Shown: piece by piece, positions 1-10,036 of the stretch
How positions within the stretch are numbered: the first letter of the stretch is position 1
How the letters are laid out: the number at the start of each line of letters is the position of its first letter
Origin: Ettlia oleoabundans
Lineage: Eukaryota > Chlorophyta > Chlorophyceae > Chlamydomonadales
Length of the DNA: 64,000 bases
Reading direction: 5' to 3'
Assembly (NCBI GenBank): GCA_019693395.1
Contig: JAAMXP010000213.1
Location: forward strand, 25,230 to 89,229
Notes under the pieces: model-generated
Databases searched by the model: none
The model's input: only the letters and a program-made list of their open reading frames with translations
What the model was told of the DNA's origin: nothing
Made by a program: the position numbers and the translations under genes

Positions 1-2313
1 CCTCCCCATCTACCAGCCCGCCCACTCACTTGGCGCGCAGCTTGACGGAGTGGAACCTGCCGGCGGCGCAGTCTACCACCAGGAGGCGGCGGGACATGGG
101 CTGGCCAATACCAGACAGCAGCTTCACGGCCTCCAGCGCCTGCATACGGTGCGGCATACATACATATACACAGCATTTGCTCTCAGTTGTATAGAGTGAT
201 GCACATGTCCCGGCAGGGCCATCAGTCCCTCTATACAGACCCCACAACCAATCATAGAAACAGAAGCAAGTTATCATGGGGCCAGGCAAGCCAGGCAAGC
301 CAGCTGTTGTCGTCACATGTTTACAGATTGTTGCGATAGGAGAACATGGTTGAAACCAGGAGGCCGCCCTTCCCACCAGCATGTGAAAGGCAGGTAGCAG
401 ACAATCTTACTTGCAGTGTGCCGATAACGCCGGGAACCACCCCCAGCACACCAGCATCCACGCAACGAGCGCAGTTGCCGGCTGCAGGAGCCTCGGGGAA
501 GAGGCAGCGGTAGCAGGGGCCTGCAGCATGGCGCATGCTCTCATATGCATAGAAATAAACCGGAGCAACAGCCAGCAAGCATGGACAGATTCCCTGACCA
601 CAGCTTTCACAAGCAGGGTCGCAATTTATATGTTCTGCAAAGCAAACCAAGCGAGCATCCTGATGCTTACCGTCATCTCCATGGCAGTAAACGGTGAGCT
701 GCCCGTCGGTCCCAATGGCCGCACCCGATACCAGCGGACGCCCCGCAGCACAGCACGCATCGCTGCAGGCATCCGGGGTGCATAAGGGGCAAGCACTACT
801 TGACTTTCGACACAAAGAGCAAGCAACACTCAACAATCTATCAAGACAGGGGGTCATCAGTACCACTGTGGTGTCGAGCCTGCTTGAACAATGCAAATGT
901 GCAGACACTTTTCCGCAGGCCTGCACGTGCTGGCACTCCCTCGCTGTACCCCACGCTGTCACATGGACTACATGGAAGGGTAGTCCTAGCACGCCTGGCG
1001 AATTACCTGATGAGGTAGCGGGTGGGTGCATTGTCGGAAGCATCCACTACCACATCGTACTGCCGCGCTAGCTGGACTGCGGGCAGCCAGAATGTTGCGA
1101 GTGTTGGTATCGATGGGGTGGACATGGGTATGCATGTAGCGGCAACATTGGGCAGGGTAAGGCGGCAACAACTTATGCAAGGCACTGCCTACACGCCTGC
1201 AAAGAAGGTGCAAATGTTGGATGCATGCCAGCAGGGCACTGCAGTAGCTCCATGGGCTACCCCACAAAGTAAATATATATAAAGTACCCGCAGCACTTGA
1301 AACTAGCGAAGCAGTTGCGGGCGGGGGAATGCTGTTACCTGCATTAGCTGGAGTGAAGCCCTCCAGGTGTGTCTCAACCTGGATGCTGCTGTTCAGTGCG
1401 AGGCAGGCCTCAGCCGCAGAGATGGCCTTGTGCACACCCACGCTGGCCTCCCTGCACAACACCACGAGAAAGGACTGCCTGAGTGACTAAGAGCAATCAC
1501 TGAGCATATGCGGGCCTTTCAAGACAAACATACGTGCTCAGACACTTCGCCACTGCCTCGCACTTGAAGAGGATGTGCCTATCCATGCTATCCCCACAGC
1601 GCAGCCCTGTTGCCCATGCCATGGCACAGCACACACTGAAACAGCCATATGGCCCCAGCACACAAACACCCAACCCAACGCACACCAACGAGACACCCAC
1701 AAACAATCACCCTGTCAAGTTGACACACCTATGTATGATCTGCCGGTGTATGTTGCCAAGCTCCACGCTGTCCTTGTCCACAATGCCGATGCGCCCCACA
1801 CCAGCTGCCGCCAGGTACAGCGCAGCTGGGGAACCCAGCCCGCCAGCGCCCACAAGCAGCACTGAGCCACGGCATAGGCGCGCTTGTGCTGCAGGAGCAC
1901 ATGCGATACATGTACGCACGTTGATGGCATGCAGGTACTAAGAGAGGATGGCAAGTAATGACGCTAGGGTCGGGCTGCCATGACAGGCTGCAGCACATGG
2001 GAGCGGGTTTGTTGTGTTGGCCAATCTGGGCCGGCCGTAATGCACCTTGGACGCCAAAGCTGTGCAGGACGATCTGTCGGCTGTACCGTGCAATCTGATC
2101 CTTGCTTAGTCCATGCTGCAGCTCGTCCCAATCGGGAAGGCTCCCAAGGGCACCGTTGGCTGTAGCTCCGTTGACGGCACTGCGGGCGTTGGCACCTGGC
2201 TGCCCCCCCTGCTCTGCTCCTCCAGCAGAACGTCTTAATCGCTCTATTTCGGCTTTGAGCTGCTCATTTTGCTCCTCAAGCCGCCGGAACTCTTCTTCAG
2301 CGTACCGGGACAT
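1..2313 (-). CDS. MOCS3: MOCS3/CNX5/Uba4-type adenylyltransferase-sulfurtransferase, 3' part off the window
   Basis: E1-like enzyme that adenylates, then thiolates, the C-terminus of the small molybdopterin-synthase subunit and of Urm1-type proteins (family knowledge). Exons read on the minus strand: 2313-2046, 1888-1729, 1451-1339, 1076-1007, 762-671, 520-411, 139-30; all phases agree and about 307 residues are present. A charged N-terminal coiled coil (start [15 protein letters not shown]) leads to the RYSRQ segment, the nucleotide loop GAGGLGS, the acidic strand ending [10 protein letters not shown], the DASDN motif, [13 protein letters not shown] and a zinc CxxC (CYRC), then [12 protein letters not shown] around the adenylyltransferase active-site region. 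The second CxxC and the C-terminal rhodanese domain expected of MOCS3 would lie left of position 1, so CNX5/MOCS3 versus a rhodanese-less MoeB/Uba4 form cannot be settled here. It is divergent from the next gene, with 195 bp between the start codons. Confidence 0.9.
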
Positions 2314-2508
2314 GCCGGTGCACGACAACTGCAGTGCTGTGTTTCTCGGGCTGCAACACAATGCCTTCTTGACTCATGCACAGCCATCAGGACTTACACT
2401 CTGCCGGAATGCTACCCTAGGCAACGTACTGCTCCGCTGCCGTACTGCATAGCGGCAGCATTGATGCAATGCCATCGTGATTGGATCGTTTAAGACGCAA
2501 CCGCTGCA
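2314..2508. promoter_or_regulatory. Divergent promoter region, MOCS3 / mL59-like gene
   Basis: 195 bp separate the two start codons; it must hold both 5' UTRs and core promoters. No TATA box or named element was recognised. Inferred from gene orientation only. Confidence 0.4.
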
Positions 2509-3498
2509 ATGGCCCACCTGCTGGCCAAGTTGGGCGAGGCAGCCGTCAAGTGGCAGCGGCACGCGAACGGCGCTTGGCATAAGCCCCTCATCTCTGCAAA
2601 GGCAAGGCTAATAGAAGAGTTTGCATCAATCCTCCGAGGTTTGCTGTCTTGTCGCCACCCTTCACTGCTTCTACTGTTGAGAACCCCCGCTCGGTTTATT
2701 GTGCAGAATTTGGCTCGACTGCGGAGGCAGACACTGCTGGAGGGCGGGTAGGTGCTATGCCGCCTCCACTGCACGTGCCGCTCTTGTTGACACGCAACTT
2801 GTGGCGGCAGCTCATACCTCGTGGTCTCGATCCTGCATTGATTCAGGGAATGGCCGTACGACAAGCCTGCAGCAGAAGTTAAGCGGAGAAAGCCCAAGGG
2901 GCACAAGTATGACCGAGAGAAGCCACTGAGGTACGGCCTGGAGATGCGACGCTTATGATCCTCGTTCTACTTACAGGCGCCTCGCGTACCTGCCTCTTCC
3001 GCTTTGCTGCACGCCATGGACAAGTGGGTGCTTTCTCGTGTCTTTATGTTCGACATTTAGTATGATTCTTTATGCAATGCTGTTCGGATCTTGTTTTAGG
3101 GAGGCGGAGATACAGAGGAAGCTGGAGCAGGCCGATGCACGCATCGCTGCCCATAGGGTGTGTCAACGCTGCTGCTGCTTGTCAGCACAGGCTTGCTAGC
3201 TTCAGCAATGTTCCTGTGGCGCAGCTGCTGTTTTCCTGTACTTCTCAAGGCGTTGTAACGCCAGGACTCTGTGCTCAACCTGCTGTTGGCGCTGCATGCA
3301 GGCTGCACGGCACCTGCCAATGAAGGAGGCTGCTTTGATAGATCGCATCTTGCTAACACCCAAACAAATCCGGGAGAAGGCCAAAGGTGGATAGCGACCC
3401 ACCTTTGCCCCCAAATCTGTACCCTGTTGAACCCATCACTGCAATTCTTTTTACGTAAAACTTGCCCTGCCCTGGCCTTGCAAGCAGGGTTTGCCTGA
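2509..3498 (+). CDS. Small basic protein, possible mitochondrial ribosomal protein mL59-like
   Basis: Modelled exons: 2509-2601, 2707-2747, 2847-2930, 2977-3027, 3100-3157, 3302-3386, 3488-3498; all phases agree, giving 140 residues. Features: an N-terminal helix, then WHKPLISAK, LARLRRQTLLEGG, EWPYDKP, KRRKPKGHKYDREKPLR, a charged helix EIQRKLEQADARIAAHR and the end IDRILLTPKQIREKAKGFA. The 'W-x-x-P-L-I-S ... R-R ... K-G-H-K-x-x-R' pattern recalls the fungal/plant mL59 large-subunit mitoribosomal family, but this rests on remembered patterns, not an alignment. The first intron would use a GC donor (AAG|GCAAGG). The exon at 2977-3027 is the weakest part. A TGTAA poly(A) signal lies 96 bp after the stop. 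Confidence 0.45.
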
Positions 3499-3593
3499 CA
3501 AGGCAAATGTTGGCTGCTCGGGTCCTCCCATGCTCCTGTTTGTGGTACTAATGGGAGCAGCTACGGCTGCTTTGTTCAGCAATGCAGGCCTTA

Positions 3594-3598
3594 TGTAA
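3594..3598 (+). terminator. Poly(A) signal TGTAA
   Basis: TGTAA 96 bp after the stop of the mL59-like gene; the chlorophyte consensus signal. Confidence 0.55.
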
Positions 3599-3667
3599 CA
3601 ACGTCTGCTGCCCTGCTAAGAGATTCTGCCGCTGCTTCTTCACCCACTGCATCCAGCAATCTTTCCA

Positions 3668-3672
3668 TTACA
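3668..3672 (-). terminator. Poly(A) signal TGTAA (complement TTACA)
   Basis: 185 bp past the ATP sulfurylase stop on the minus strand. Confidence 0.5.
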
Positions 3673-3856
3673 ATACTATAAGGACTGAAACGTGGTTGAA
3701 AAGGAGAAGGAAGCAAAGTTGGGTCCATAAACCGTCCAAAAATGTGTTGCCTAATGGAGACAGGTTTCAAAGTTGCGGGACATAGCCTTGTTGGGTCATC
3801 TTGAGTCTGGCCTTACTGCTACGCTACCTGCCACTGTCAGTCCTTTATTACCAAGC

Positions 3857-6800
3857 TTACTGCGACACCTTGTGCTGCTGGTGCTCTCTCAGCACGTCCA
3901 CCACACTTGTGAAGGCAAACCACTCGGGGATGGCCTCGCCTGCAGCGCCAATTTGTGTTGGAGGGGATGCAATGGTGAGGGCAGGTGAAGTCACCACAAA
4001 TGCGTGGCTTGCTCAACTCCGCTGACAACTGAATGCCAGGCATCGCTGACTTGCTGGCTCTTGGCCTCTCAGCGTTGCACGTGCAGGCTGCTCACCGTTG
4101 CGCAGCATCTGCCTGAACTTGGTGCCACTCAGCTTCTTGACGTGCAGCCCCTCCTTCTCTGCCACATCAGCGGTGATGTAGCTGCAGGGGTGCCCAAGGG
4201 GCAGCAATGGTTAAATGAAAATAGGTCACAGGCTGAGGCACGGCCAGTGCGGTTACCAAGCCTATCGGTGGGAGTTATGCCCCTCTGAGCGCCGTAAACT
4301 GCAGCTTTGAAGCCCTGTACGATCGGCGCCAGCCTCCCCTTTGCTGCCCTTTGAAGGAGCACACCTAGTTCATCGCCGCACACTCGACTTGCCCCAGTGC
4401 TCAAAGCAACATTCAGCATGTACAACGCCCTCACCCCTTCTCCTCGGTGAACACCACATTCAGTGAGGGCACTGTCTTCATGCCCAGCTCCTTTGCGTGG
4501 GACTTGGCAAAGTCCTGGGCGTCATAGGCACCTGCACCAAGGCAGGAACAGGCAAGCACACGCATGCCAATCAAACATGAGCCTGCAAGGGCCTCGCTGA
4601 TGCGGTGGTAAACAAAAGAAGAAGGACATGCTGTTCTGCCCAAAGAACTGTCTGAATGCTGGCCCAAAGAACGGATTGCAGAGAGGTGCAAACTTGATTC
4701 ACATGTGGCAAAGCTGCTCACACGAGAAACTGCTCTCAGCCACGCCCACCCACCATAGAAGTCGTCGCCAGTCAGGCTGGACTTGCACCCTGCCATGTCA
4801 CGGCCGATGATGAAGTGTGTGCAGCCATAGTTCTTGCGGATGATCATGTGCTGGATGGCCTCCCGGGGACCGGCCATATGCATGCTGTAGGGCAGGTAGG
4901 CCCACCTGCGTAGGGGAGGGGTAGCAGCAAGGGAGGTAAACAGGACAAGAGGACCACCATGACCGGTTTTATGCTCGTGCAAAAAGGCATACTGTCATAG
5001 TTGTCATGGAAAACCGGGGTCACTGGGCCAGCCAGGCAGCATGCCAGGTGAAGGACGAGCTGGAGTGCAGGCGTGCATGCTCACTTGACACGCTGGTTGT
5101 CCACCTCCTTCTGCAGAACCTCGTAGGTGTGGTACCGCACAATGCCCGGGATGTCATCATCCTGCACACATATGAAGCCATGATATTAACAGTTCATCAG
5201 TGTACATTTCCATGACATGTGGGCAACAGGTTGGCATTTGACGCAGAGCGGCCTCACTCTGCCGCTTACTAGGTGTTGGCTCACAACAACAAAGCTTCTT
5301 CTACAACACCATAATAGCCATGCCCGTACAAAGGAAGCAACAACAGCAGCTACTCCATGTAGCACATCCCACAGTTGTTACAGCCAGCTGGTGCATACTT
5401 CAAGCAACCAAAAACAAAACGAACGCACCTGGGTGGGGCCGCAGGTGGGGTGCACCAGCACCACGCCATCGCGCGCCACGTTGGGTGCGTCCAGGGCGCG
5501 AATGAAGAGCTCGTAGTGGGCGCGGTGGATGGGGTTGCGGCACTGGAAGGCCACCACGTCAGTGCCGGTGGGCAGCCCCTTGCGCACCTCCTCGGGCGTG
5601 GCGCAGGGGAAGACCCTGTGGCAGGTTGACATTAGGCAGGCAGGCAGAGAAGGTGGTTGGTGAGCAACAAAGGCATGGCATGAACGCACCACCAGCGATG
5701 CAGCGCGCCAATTCCATACCTAAAGCACCCACAAGCAAGCCCAGCCGCACGTTACGCCAGCTACCCAAAGACTGTCTCGAGGCCAGCGGCAGCACCAGTA
5801 CCCACCTCTTTGGTAGCTCAAAGCCGGTGACTTTTCCACCTAGGTAGAAGCGCCCGCGCTCTGTTGCCACCATGTGCACAGCGGGGTGCTCCAGGCTGGT
5901 GGAGCCATAGCACTGCTTGACCTCAACCACCTTGTTGGGCTGCCAGCGTGACTCCACATCCATCACAGCAACTTCCTGGCCCTTGTAAGTCAGCATGACC
6001 TTAGCACCCGGCTTGATGGCGTCATTGGAGGTGTCCATCACCACAGGCAGCCCAAAAAGCAGACCGCTGGGCAGCCTGCGCAATACACAGGCGCAAGGGC
6101 GTGGCGGAAGCGCGGCAGTGGTGGGGCAGTCAGTGGGCACACCTGAAACTCGGGGGGCACCAGGGTTGTAGCATCTTTGTACATTGGGAGTGCACAGCAA
6201 CCTGAACAGCCTGCCTGAAACTCAGTTCGGTCTGCCTGGTGTTAAGCAACTGTATTGACCATGCAAGAACTAGCCCAACGAGCCATGATACCACAACCGC
6301 TACCCAGTCGTCAACCAAGCACCCACAACGTTGCAAAAGACGCAGGCCAACCATGCGCACCGCATCTTGTCCACCACGGAGAGATAGGCATCCTCGTTCA
6401 TGAAACCATCCAGGGGAGTAAAACCGCCCACAGTCAGCAGCTCCACATCGCATGCCTGCCGCTCAGTCAGCTCCACCTGGTAGTTGCATCGGCTGCGCGC
6501 CTCCTGCGCAGCTTTGCTGCCGGCCATCAGGCTGACCAGCCCGCCACCACCGTGCGGCAAGATGTGGCCGTCGGCGCCACGCTCAATCGTGCCATCGGTC
6601 TCGGCGCTGAAGGAGCGGCGAGGCTGAGTGCCAGCAGCTACCGCCGCCAGCGGCTCCTGTATGCCCTGCATGCATTGACGCCAGGCCGTGGTCGGATGGC
6701 ACCTCTGGTATCGTTGCAACGCAGGATGGGCAGACGTCAACCGGACCCTGACCAACAATAACCGCCACTGCCCCAGCTGCGCCCCGCCGGGGAGCGGTGG

Positions 6801-6910
6801 TTGGGGTAGGCGACTATGGTGCCTACCAAACCCGCGGTCACCTGCAACAACAGCGGCCGCAGCGCGCTAAGAGAGCCACTGGACAGCTTCTTCAAGCTGT
6901 TCGCGAGCAT
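3857..6910 (-). CDS. ATP sulfurylase (sulfate adenylyltransferase), organelle-targeted
   Basis: Makes adenosine 5'-phosphosulfate from ATP and sulfate, the first step of sulfate assimilation. Nine exons: 6910-6842, 6665-6361, 6075-5806, 5615-5429, 5161-5085, 4905-4754, 4531-4435, 4181-4096, 3939-3857; all phases close, giving 441 residues. The first ~60 residues ([19 protein letters not shown], later PRRSFSAE) look like an organellar presequence. A PUA-like N-domain ([28 protein letters not shown]) follows. The catalytic domain has [10 protein letters not shown] (residues ~239-248, the HxxH nucleotide motif), the GRD motif (~337-339) in FIIGRDMAG, and [14 protein letters not shown]. The HRAH form is that of bacterial/fungal Sat rather than the HNGH form of land plants and animal PAPS synthases (family knowledge). 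No APS kinase is fused to it. The gene is divergent from the SLC25 carrier, with 377 bp between starts. Confidence 0.96.
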
Positions 6911-7287
6911 GACTGCTACACTCCGATCCCACCCTGGCTTCAAACGAAGGCTGCTGCAAGCACCGCCTCTTTGGCTAGTTGCCAAACAGAAATAGCAGAT
7001 GGATTTCAACAAGCAATGCGGGAACAACCGCCGCGGCGTGCCGGCAAATGAAATTTTCTTCATCAGCCGCTGGCTGAGCTAGAAAGGGCGACTTTTTGCT
7101 CCCCCTAGAACCGCAGCAGCCTCAGTGTGCATCAGTTGCAGCAGCGCTGACCTGAGACGGGCCATCTGCGCCACCAACCTTCCCCACTGGGTTAGTGCAG
7201 GCTGACAGCTTTTCCTACGTTGAGCAGCGGTAGGCCTGCAGCACTGCAGGGAAGTTTTGCAACGGTGCGCGAGCAGCAACGGCGGTA
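6911..7287. promoter_or_regulatory. Divergent promoter region, ATP sulfurylase / SLC25 carrier
   Basis: 377 bp between the two start codons. No coding exon was recognised. It is the only place where the two genes could share regulation; no sulfur-response element is known to me that I could match. Confidence 0.4.
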
Positions 7288-9548
7288 ATGGCCCCGTCGA
7301 CCTCTGCTCTGCCGCCAACCGCCACCGCTGCCGCCGCAGCCACTGCTGCCGCCATGGCGTCGCAGCACCAGCAGCAATCAGCAACACCCAGCGCGGCAGG
7401 TCTGTCCAAGATCTGGGAAAGCTCCAGGTGGGGTATTGGTATGGAAGCTTTGTCGCTGGCAGTCTTAAGCTACAAGCCCATGTGCCGGTAAATGCAAGCC
7501 TGTTGACCGTAAGAAAGAGGGTTTGATGCTGCCAGACAGGCTCTCTCACAGAGCTGTCCTGCCTGCTGCTGCTGTAGCGGAACATCTGTCGCCCAACTAT
7601 GCGTCAGACCAAGCGCTTGTCACTCTCCACTAGCTTGCACACCACCATTGTTTGCAGAATGTTCATCGCTGGAGGAGCTGCAGGCGCGGTGGCCCGGACG
7701 GCTACCGCTCCACTGGATCGCGTCAAGCTGCTGTTCCAGGTCCAGGCGGTGCCGTCAGCAGGCACCTCTGCCACCGCCTACACAGGGGTGGGCCAGGCCT
7801 TCCGTAAAATCATGGCTGAAGAGGGACTGCGTGCATTCTGGAAGGGCAATGGCCTCAACATCATACGGTGGGCTTCCTGCTTGGTTGCTGGTTGCCCCTT
7901 TGACCGTCTGGCCGGCTGCCATCACCCAATGGACAGCGGCAGCACATAAACCAGTGCATGTTGGTTATCACCGCAGCAATGGTGTTATCCTGTGCCGCCT
8001 GACCTCGTGATGGGTTGATTTGGGCGTCAGTGACATTGTGCTCCGCGGGTGCGAGTGGCGGCGACGTAGAGCTGTGCAACACAGTTCGGCTCAGTTCTGC
8101 TTTGCCCCCTGCATGATCCTGCCGTGCCACATCGTTACCACCCCTGCCTTCCCGACTTGTCCACCCTGCCAACCCTACGCAGTATCTTTCCCTACTCCGC
8201 CGCCCAGCTTTCCTCCAACGACCAGTACAAGCGGCTGCTGGCTGACGAGAATGGAGAGCTCAGCGTGCCCAAACGGCTGCTCAGCGGCGCTTGTGCCGGC
8301 ATGACCGCTACAGCGCTGACGCACCCGTTGGACACAATGCGGCTGCGCCTTGCGCTGCCCAACCACGGCTACCGCGGTGAGTGGGGTGGCTGGCTGGAAA
8401 CCGAGCGTGCGGGGGTGTGGGAGCGCATAGGACTACCCACTTACAGCCTCCGCCTCCAGTGAACTAGTACTGGGGAGGCAGCTGGGCCATCCATGACTGC
8501 CCCACTTGCCACATCCGACTTGGGATGTTCTGGCAGCCTCCGCTGCTTGCCAGTTGCATTCCTTTTACTGCAAATTCACTGCCTGCCCCACTTGCCGCAG
8601 GCATGGCTGACGGTTTTATCACTGTGGCTCGCACCGAGGGTGTGCTGGCACTGTACAAGGGGCTGGTGCCCACGCTGGTTGGCATTGCGCCCTATGCTGC
8701 CCTCAACTTTGCCTCATACGATCTGCTCAAGCGACATGTGTATGATACAGGGGACAAGTAAGCGGGAGTATGGGGTGGATGCAGCGCTACATGTTCAGCC
8801 ATTGTCACAACAGGGTGTGGAGCTGCTGGGGGATTGAAAAATTTAGGGTTGCAGTTGTGTTACTGAGTGTTACAGCCAGCCGCTGCTGTGTTGCTCGGCC
8901 AGAGTGTACCTGGCAGCATGGCGGCGCCTTTGTGCAGCACAACCCATATATCGTAATGCCACTCCTCACCCTTCACCCTTTCCTTGGATGTCATGGCTGC
9001 AGGAAGCAGAACCCAGCAGCTAACCTGGTGATGGGTGGTGCAGCGGGCACCATTGCTGCCACGGTCTGCTACCCTCTTGACACCATCCGGCGGCGCATGC
9101 AGATGAAGGGGCAGATGTACCGCAACCAGGTGAGGGGGCAGATGTACCGCAACCAGGTGTGCGGGGTTGTTAGTGGTGTATGTATGGGCTGCAACCTCCA
9201 GTAGCCGGCGTGCTGGCTACGGTGGGTCTACAAAACCGCAGCCCCCTCTTGCTTGTCAAGCCCCACTTTGACAGCTTGCGGCACTGGGCCAGCAGCCCCC
9301 ACAGATGGCGTACACCGGCCACCTCAATTTCACTTTTGGCGCATCCTGCTCACCCACTGTCCTGGGATGTCTTCCTGTTGCAGCTGGATGCCTTTGCCAC
9401 CATCTGGCGCAACGAGGGGCTGCTTGGGTTCTACCGCGGGTGGGCCGCCAACTCGCTCAAAGTCATTCCTCAGAACGCTATCCGCTTTGTTTGTTATGAA
9501 GCACTCAAGACTGTGGTGGGTGTGAAGCGCGCAAAGACAGACACATAG
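7288..9548 (+). CDS. Mitochondrial carrier family (SLC25) protein, TAAC/PAPST-like
   Basis: Six-helix inner-membrane or envelope carrier. Exons: 7288-7427, 7658-7867, 8183-8376, 8601-8757, 9003-9129 (or 9156), 9384-9548; phases close, giving 330 residues (339 with the longer exon 5). Three repeats carry the signature P-x-[DE]-x-x-[KR]: APLDRVK (~65-70), HPLDTMRLR and YPLDTIRRR. The second repeat (GELSVPKRLLSGACAGMTAT) closely resembles the plant thylakoid ADP/ATP carrier TAAC and the plastid PAPS carriers PAPST; the C-terminus (LKVIPQNAIRFVCYE) is more generic, so substrate and compartment are inference. The Ala/Gln-rich first ~45 residues may be a transit peptide; ATG 7351 is an in-frame alternative start. 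The end of exon 5 is duplicated in tandem (see repeat entry). The gene is head-to-head with ATP sulfurylase. No TGTAA was seen downstream. Confidence 0.9.
9103..9157 (+). repeat. 27-bp tandem duplication across an exon-intron junction
   Basis: A 25-bp segment (beginning GGGGCAGATGTACC and ending AACCAGGTG) occurs twice, 27 bp apart, at the end of carrier exon 5. Each copy contains an identical CAACCAG|GT donor (GT at 9130 and 9157). The extra unit is in frame and adds nine codons (VRGQMYRNQ). Confidence 0.85.
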
Positions 9549-10036
9549 TCGCTTAGCTGACATATGTAGTGTAGCATCACGTGATGGCCCACCTGCCTTG
9601 TCGCCCCCTCCATGTGTCCCTGTCGCTGTGCTTTCGTATTTTTTTGCCAAGTAGTTGGAATGACCACAGCAGACCCACTTAATGCCACCAACTGCTCCTT
9701 GCTCTTCTTTTATGCCTCAAACAATTGGATGTGTTCCTTCCCTTTCCGGATGTCTCTAGCAGCCTTTGACTCATAGTTGACGGCTGCTTCCATTGCCAAG
9801 GAATTGAGCGAGACATAGTTTGAGGTACATCTATATGAGCTGCGACTCTGCAATTATACATGTCACGGCAGAGCCTTTGACAAGAAAGGCAGTGTTAAGT
9901 CCAAATGCAGTTAGGTCGGTTATGATGTCAATCAATAAGGGAAGCACAAGCCATAAGGAGCCTGCCTTTCGTGAGCAAGAATGCAACAACACAGTGCTGC
10001 TTACAGGCTATGCAGCCTTATGAGCCAGGCGCATAT
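9549..10036. other. Convergent 3' region, SLC25 carrier / ARPC1
   Basis: 488 bp with no coding exon recognised. A minus-strand TGTAA sits at 10001-10005 for ARPC1; no plus-strand TGTAA was seen for the carrier. Confidence 0.5.
10001..10005 (-). terminator. Poly(A) signal TGTAA (complement TTACA)
   Basis: 32 bp beyond the ARPC1 stop codon on the minus strand. Confidence 0.45.

Larger units (their letters stand above)
3499..3856. other. Convergent 3' region, mL59-like gene / ATP sulfurylase
   Basis: No coding exon seen. It holds the two facing 3' UTRs: TGTAA on the plus strand at 3594-3598 and its complement at 3668-3672, 70 bp apart. Confidence 0.6.

Noticed and set aside
26..1043. Single long frames across the MOCS3 region as intronless genes
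   Set aside because: They run through clear splice sites; the conserved E1 motifs are only continuous after splicing.
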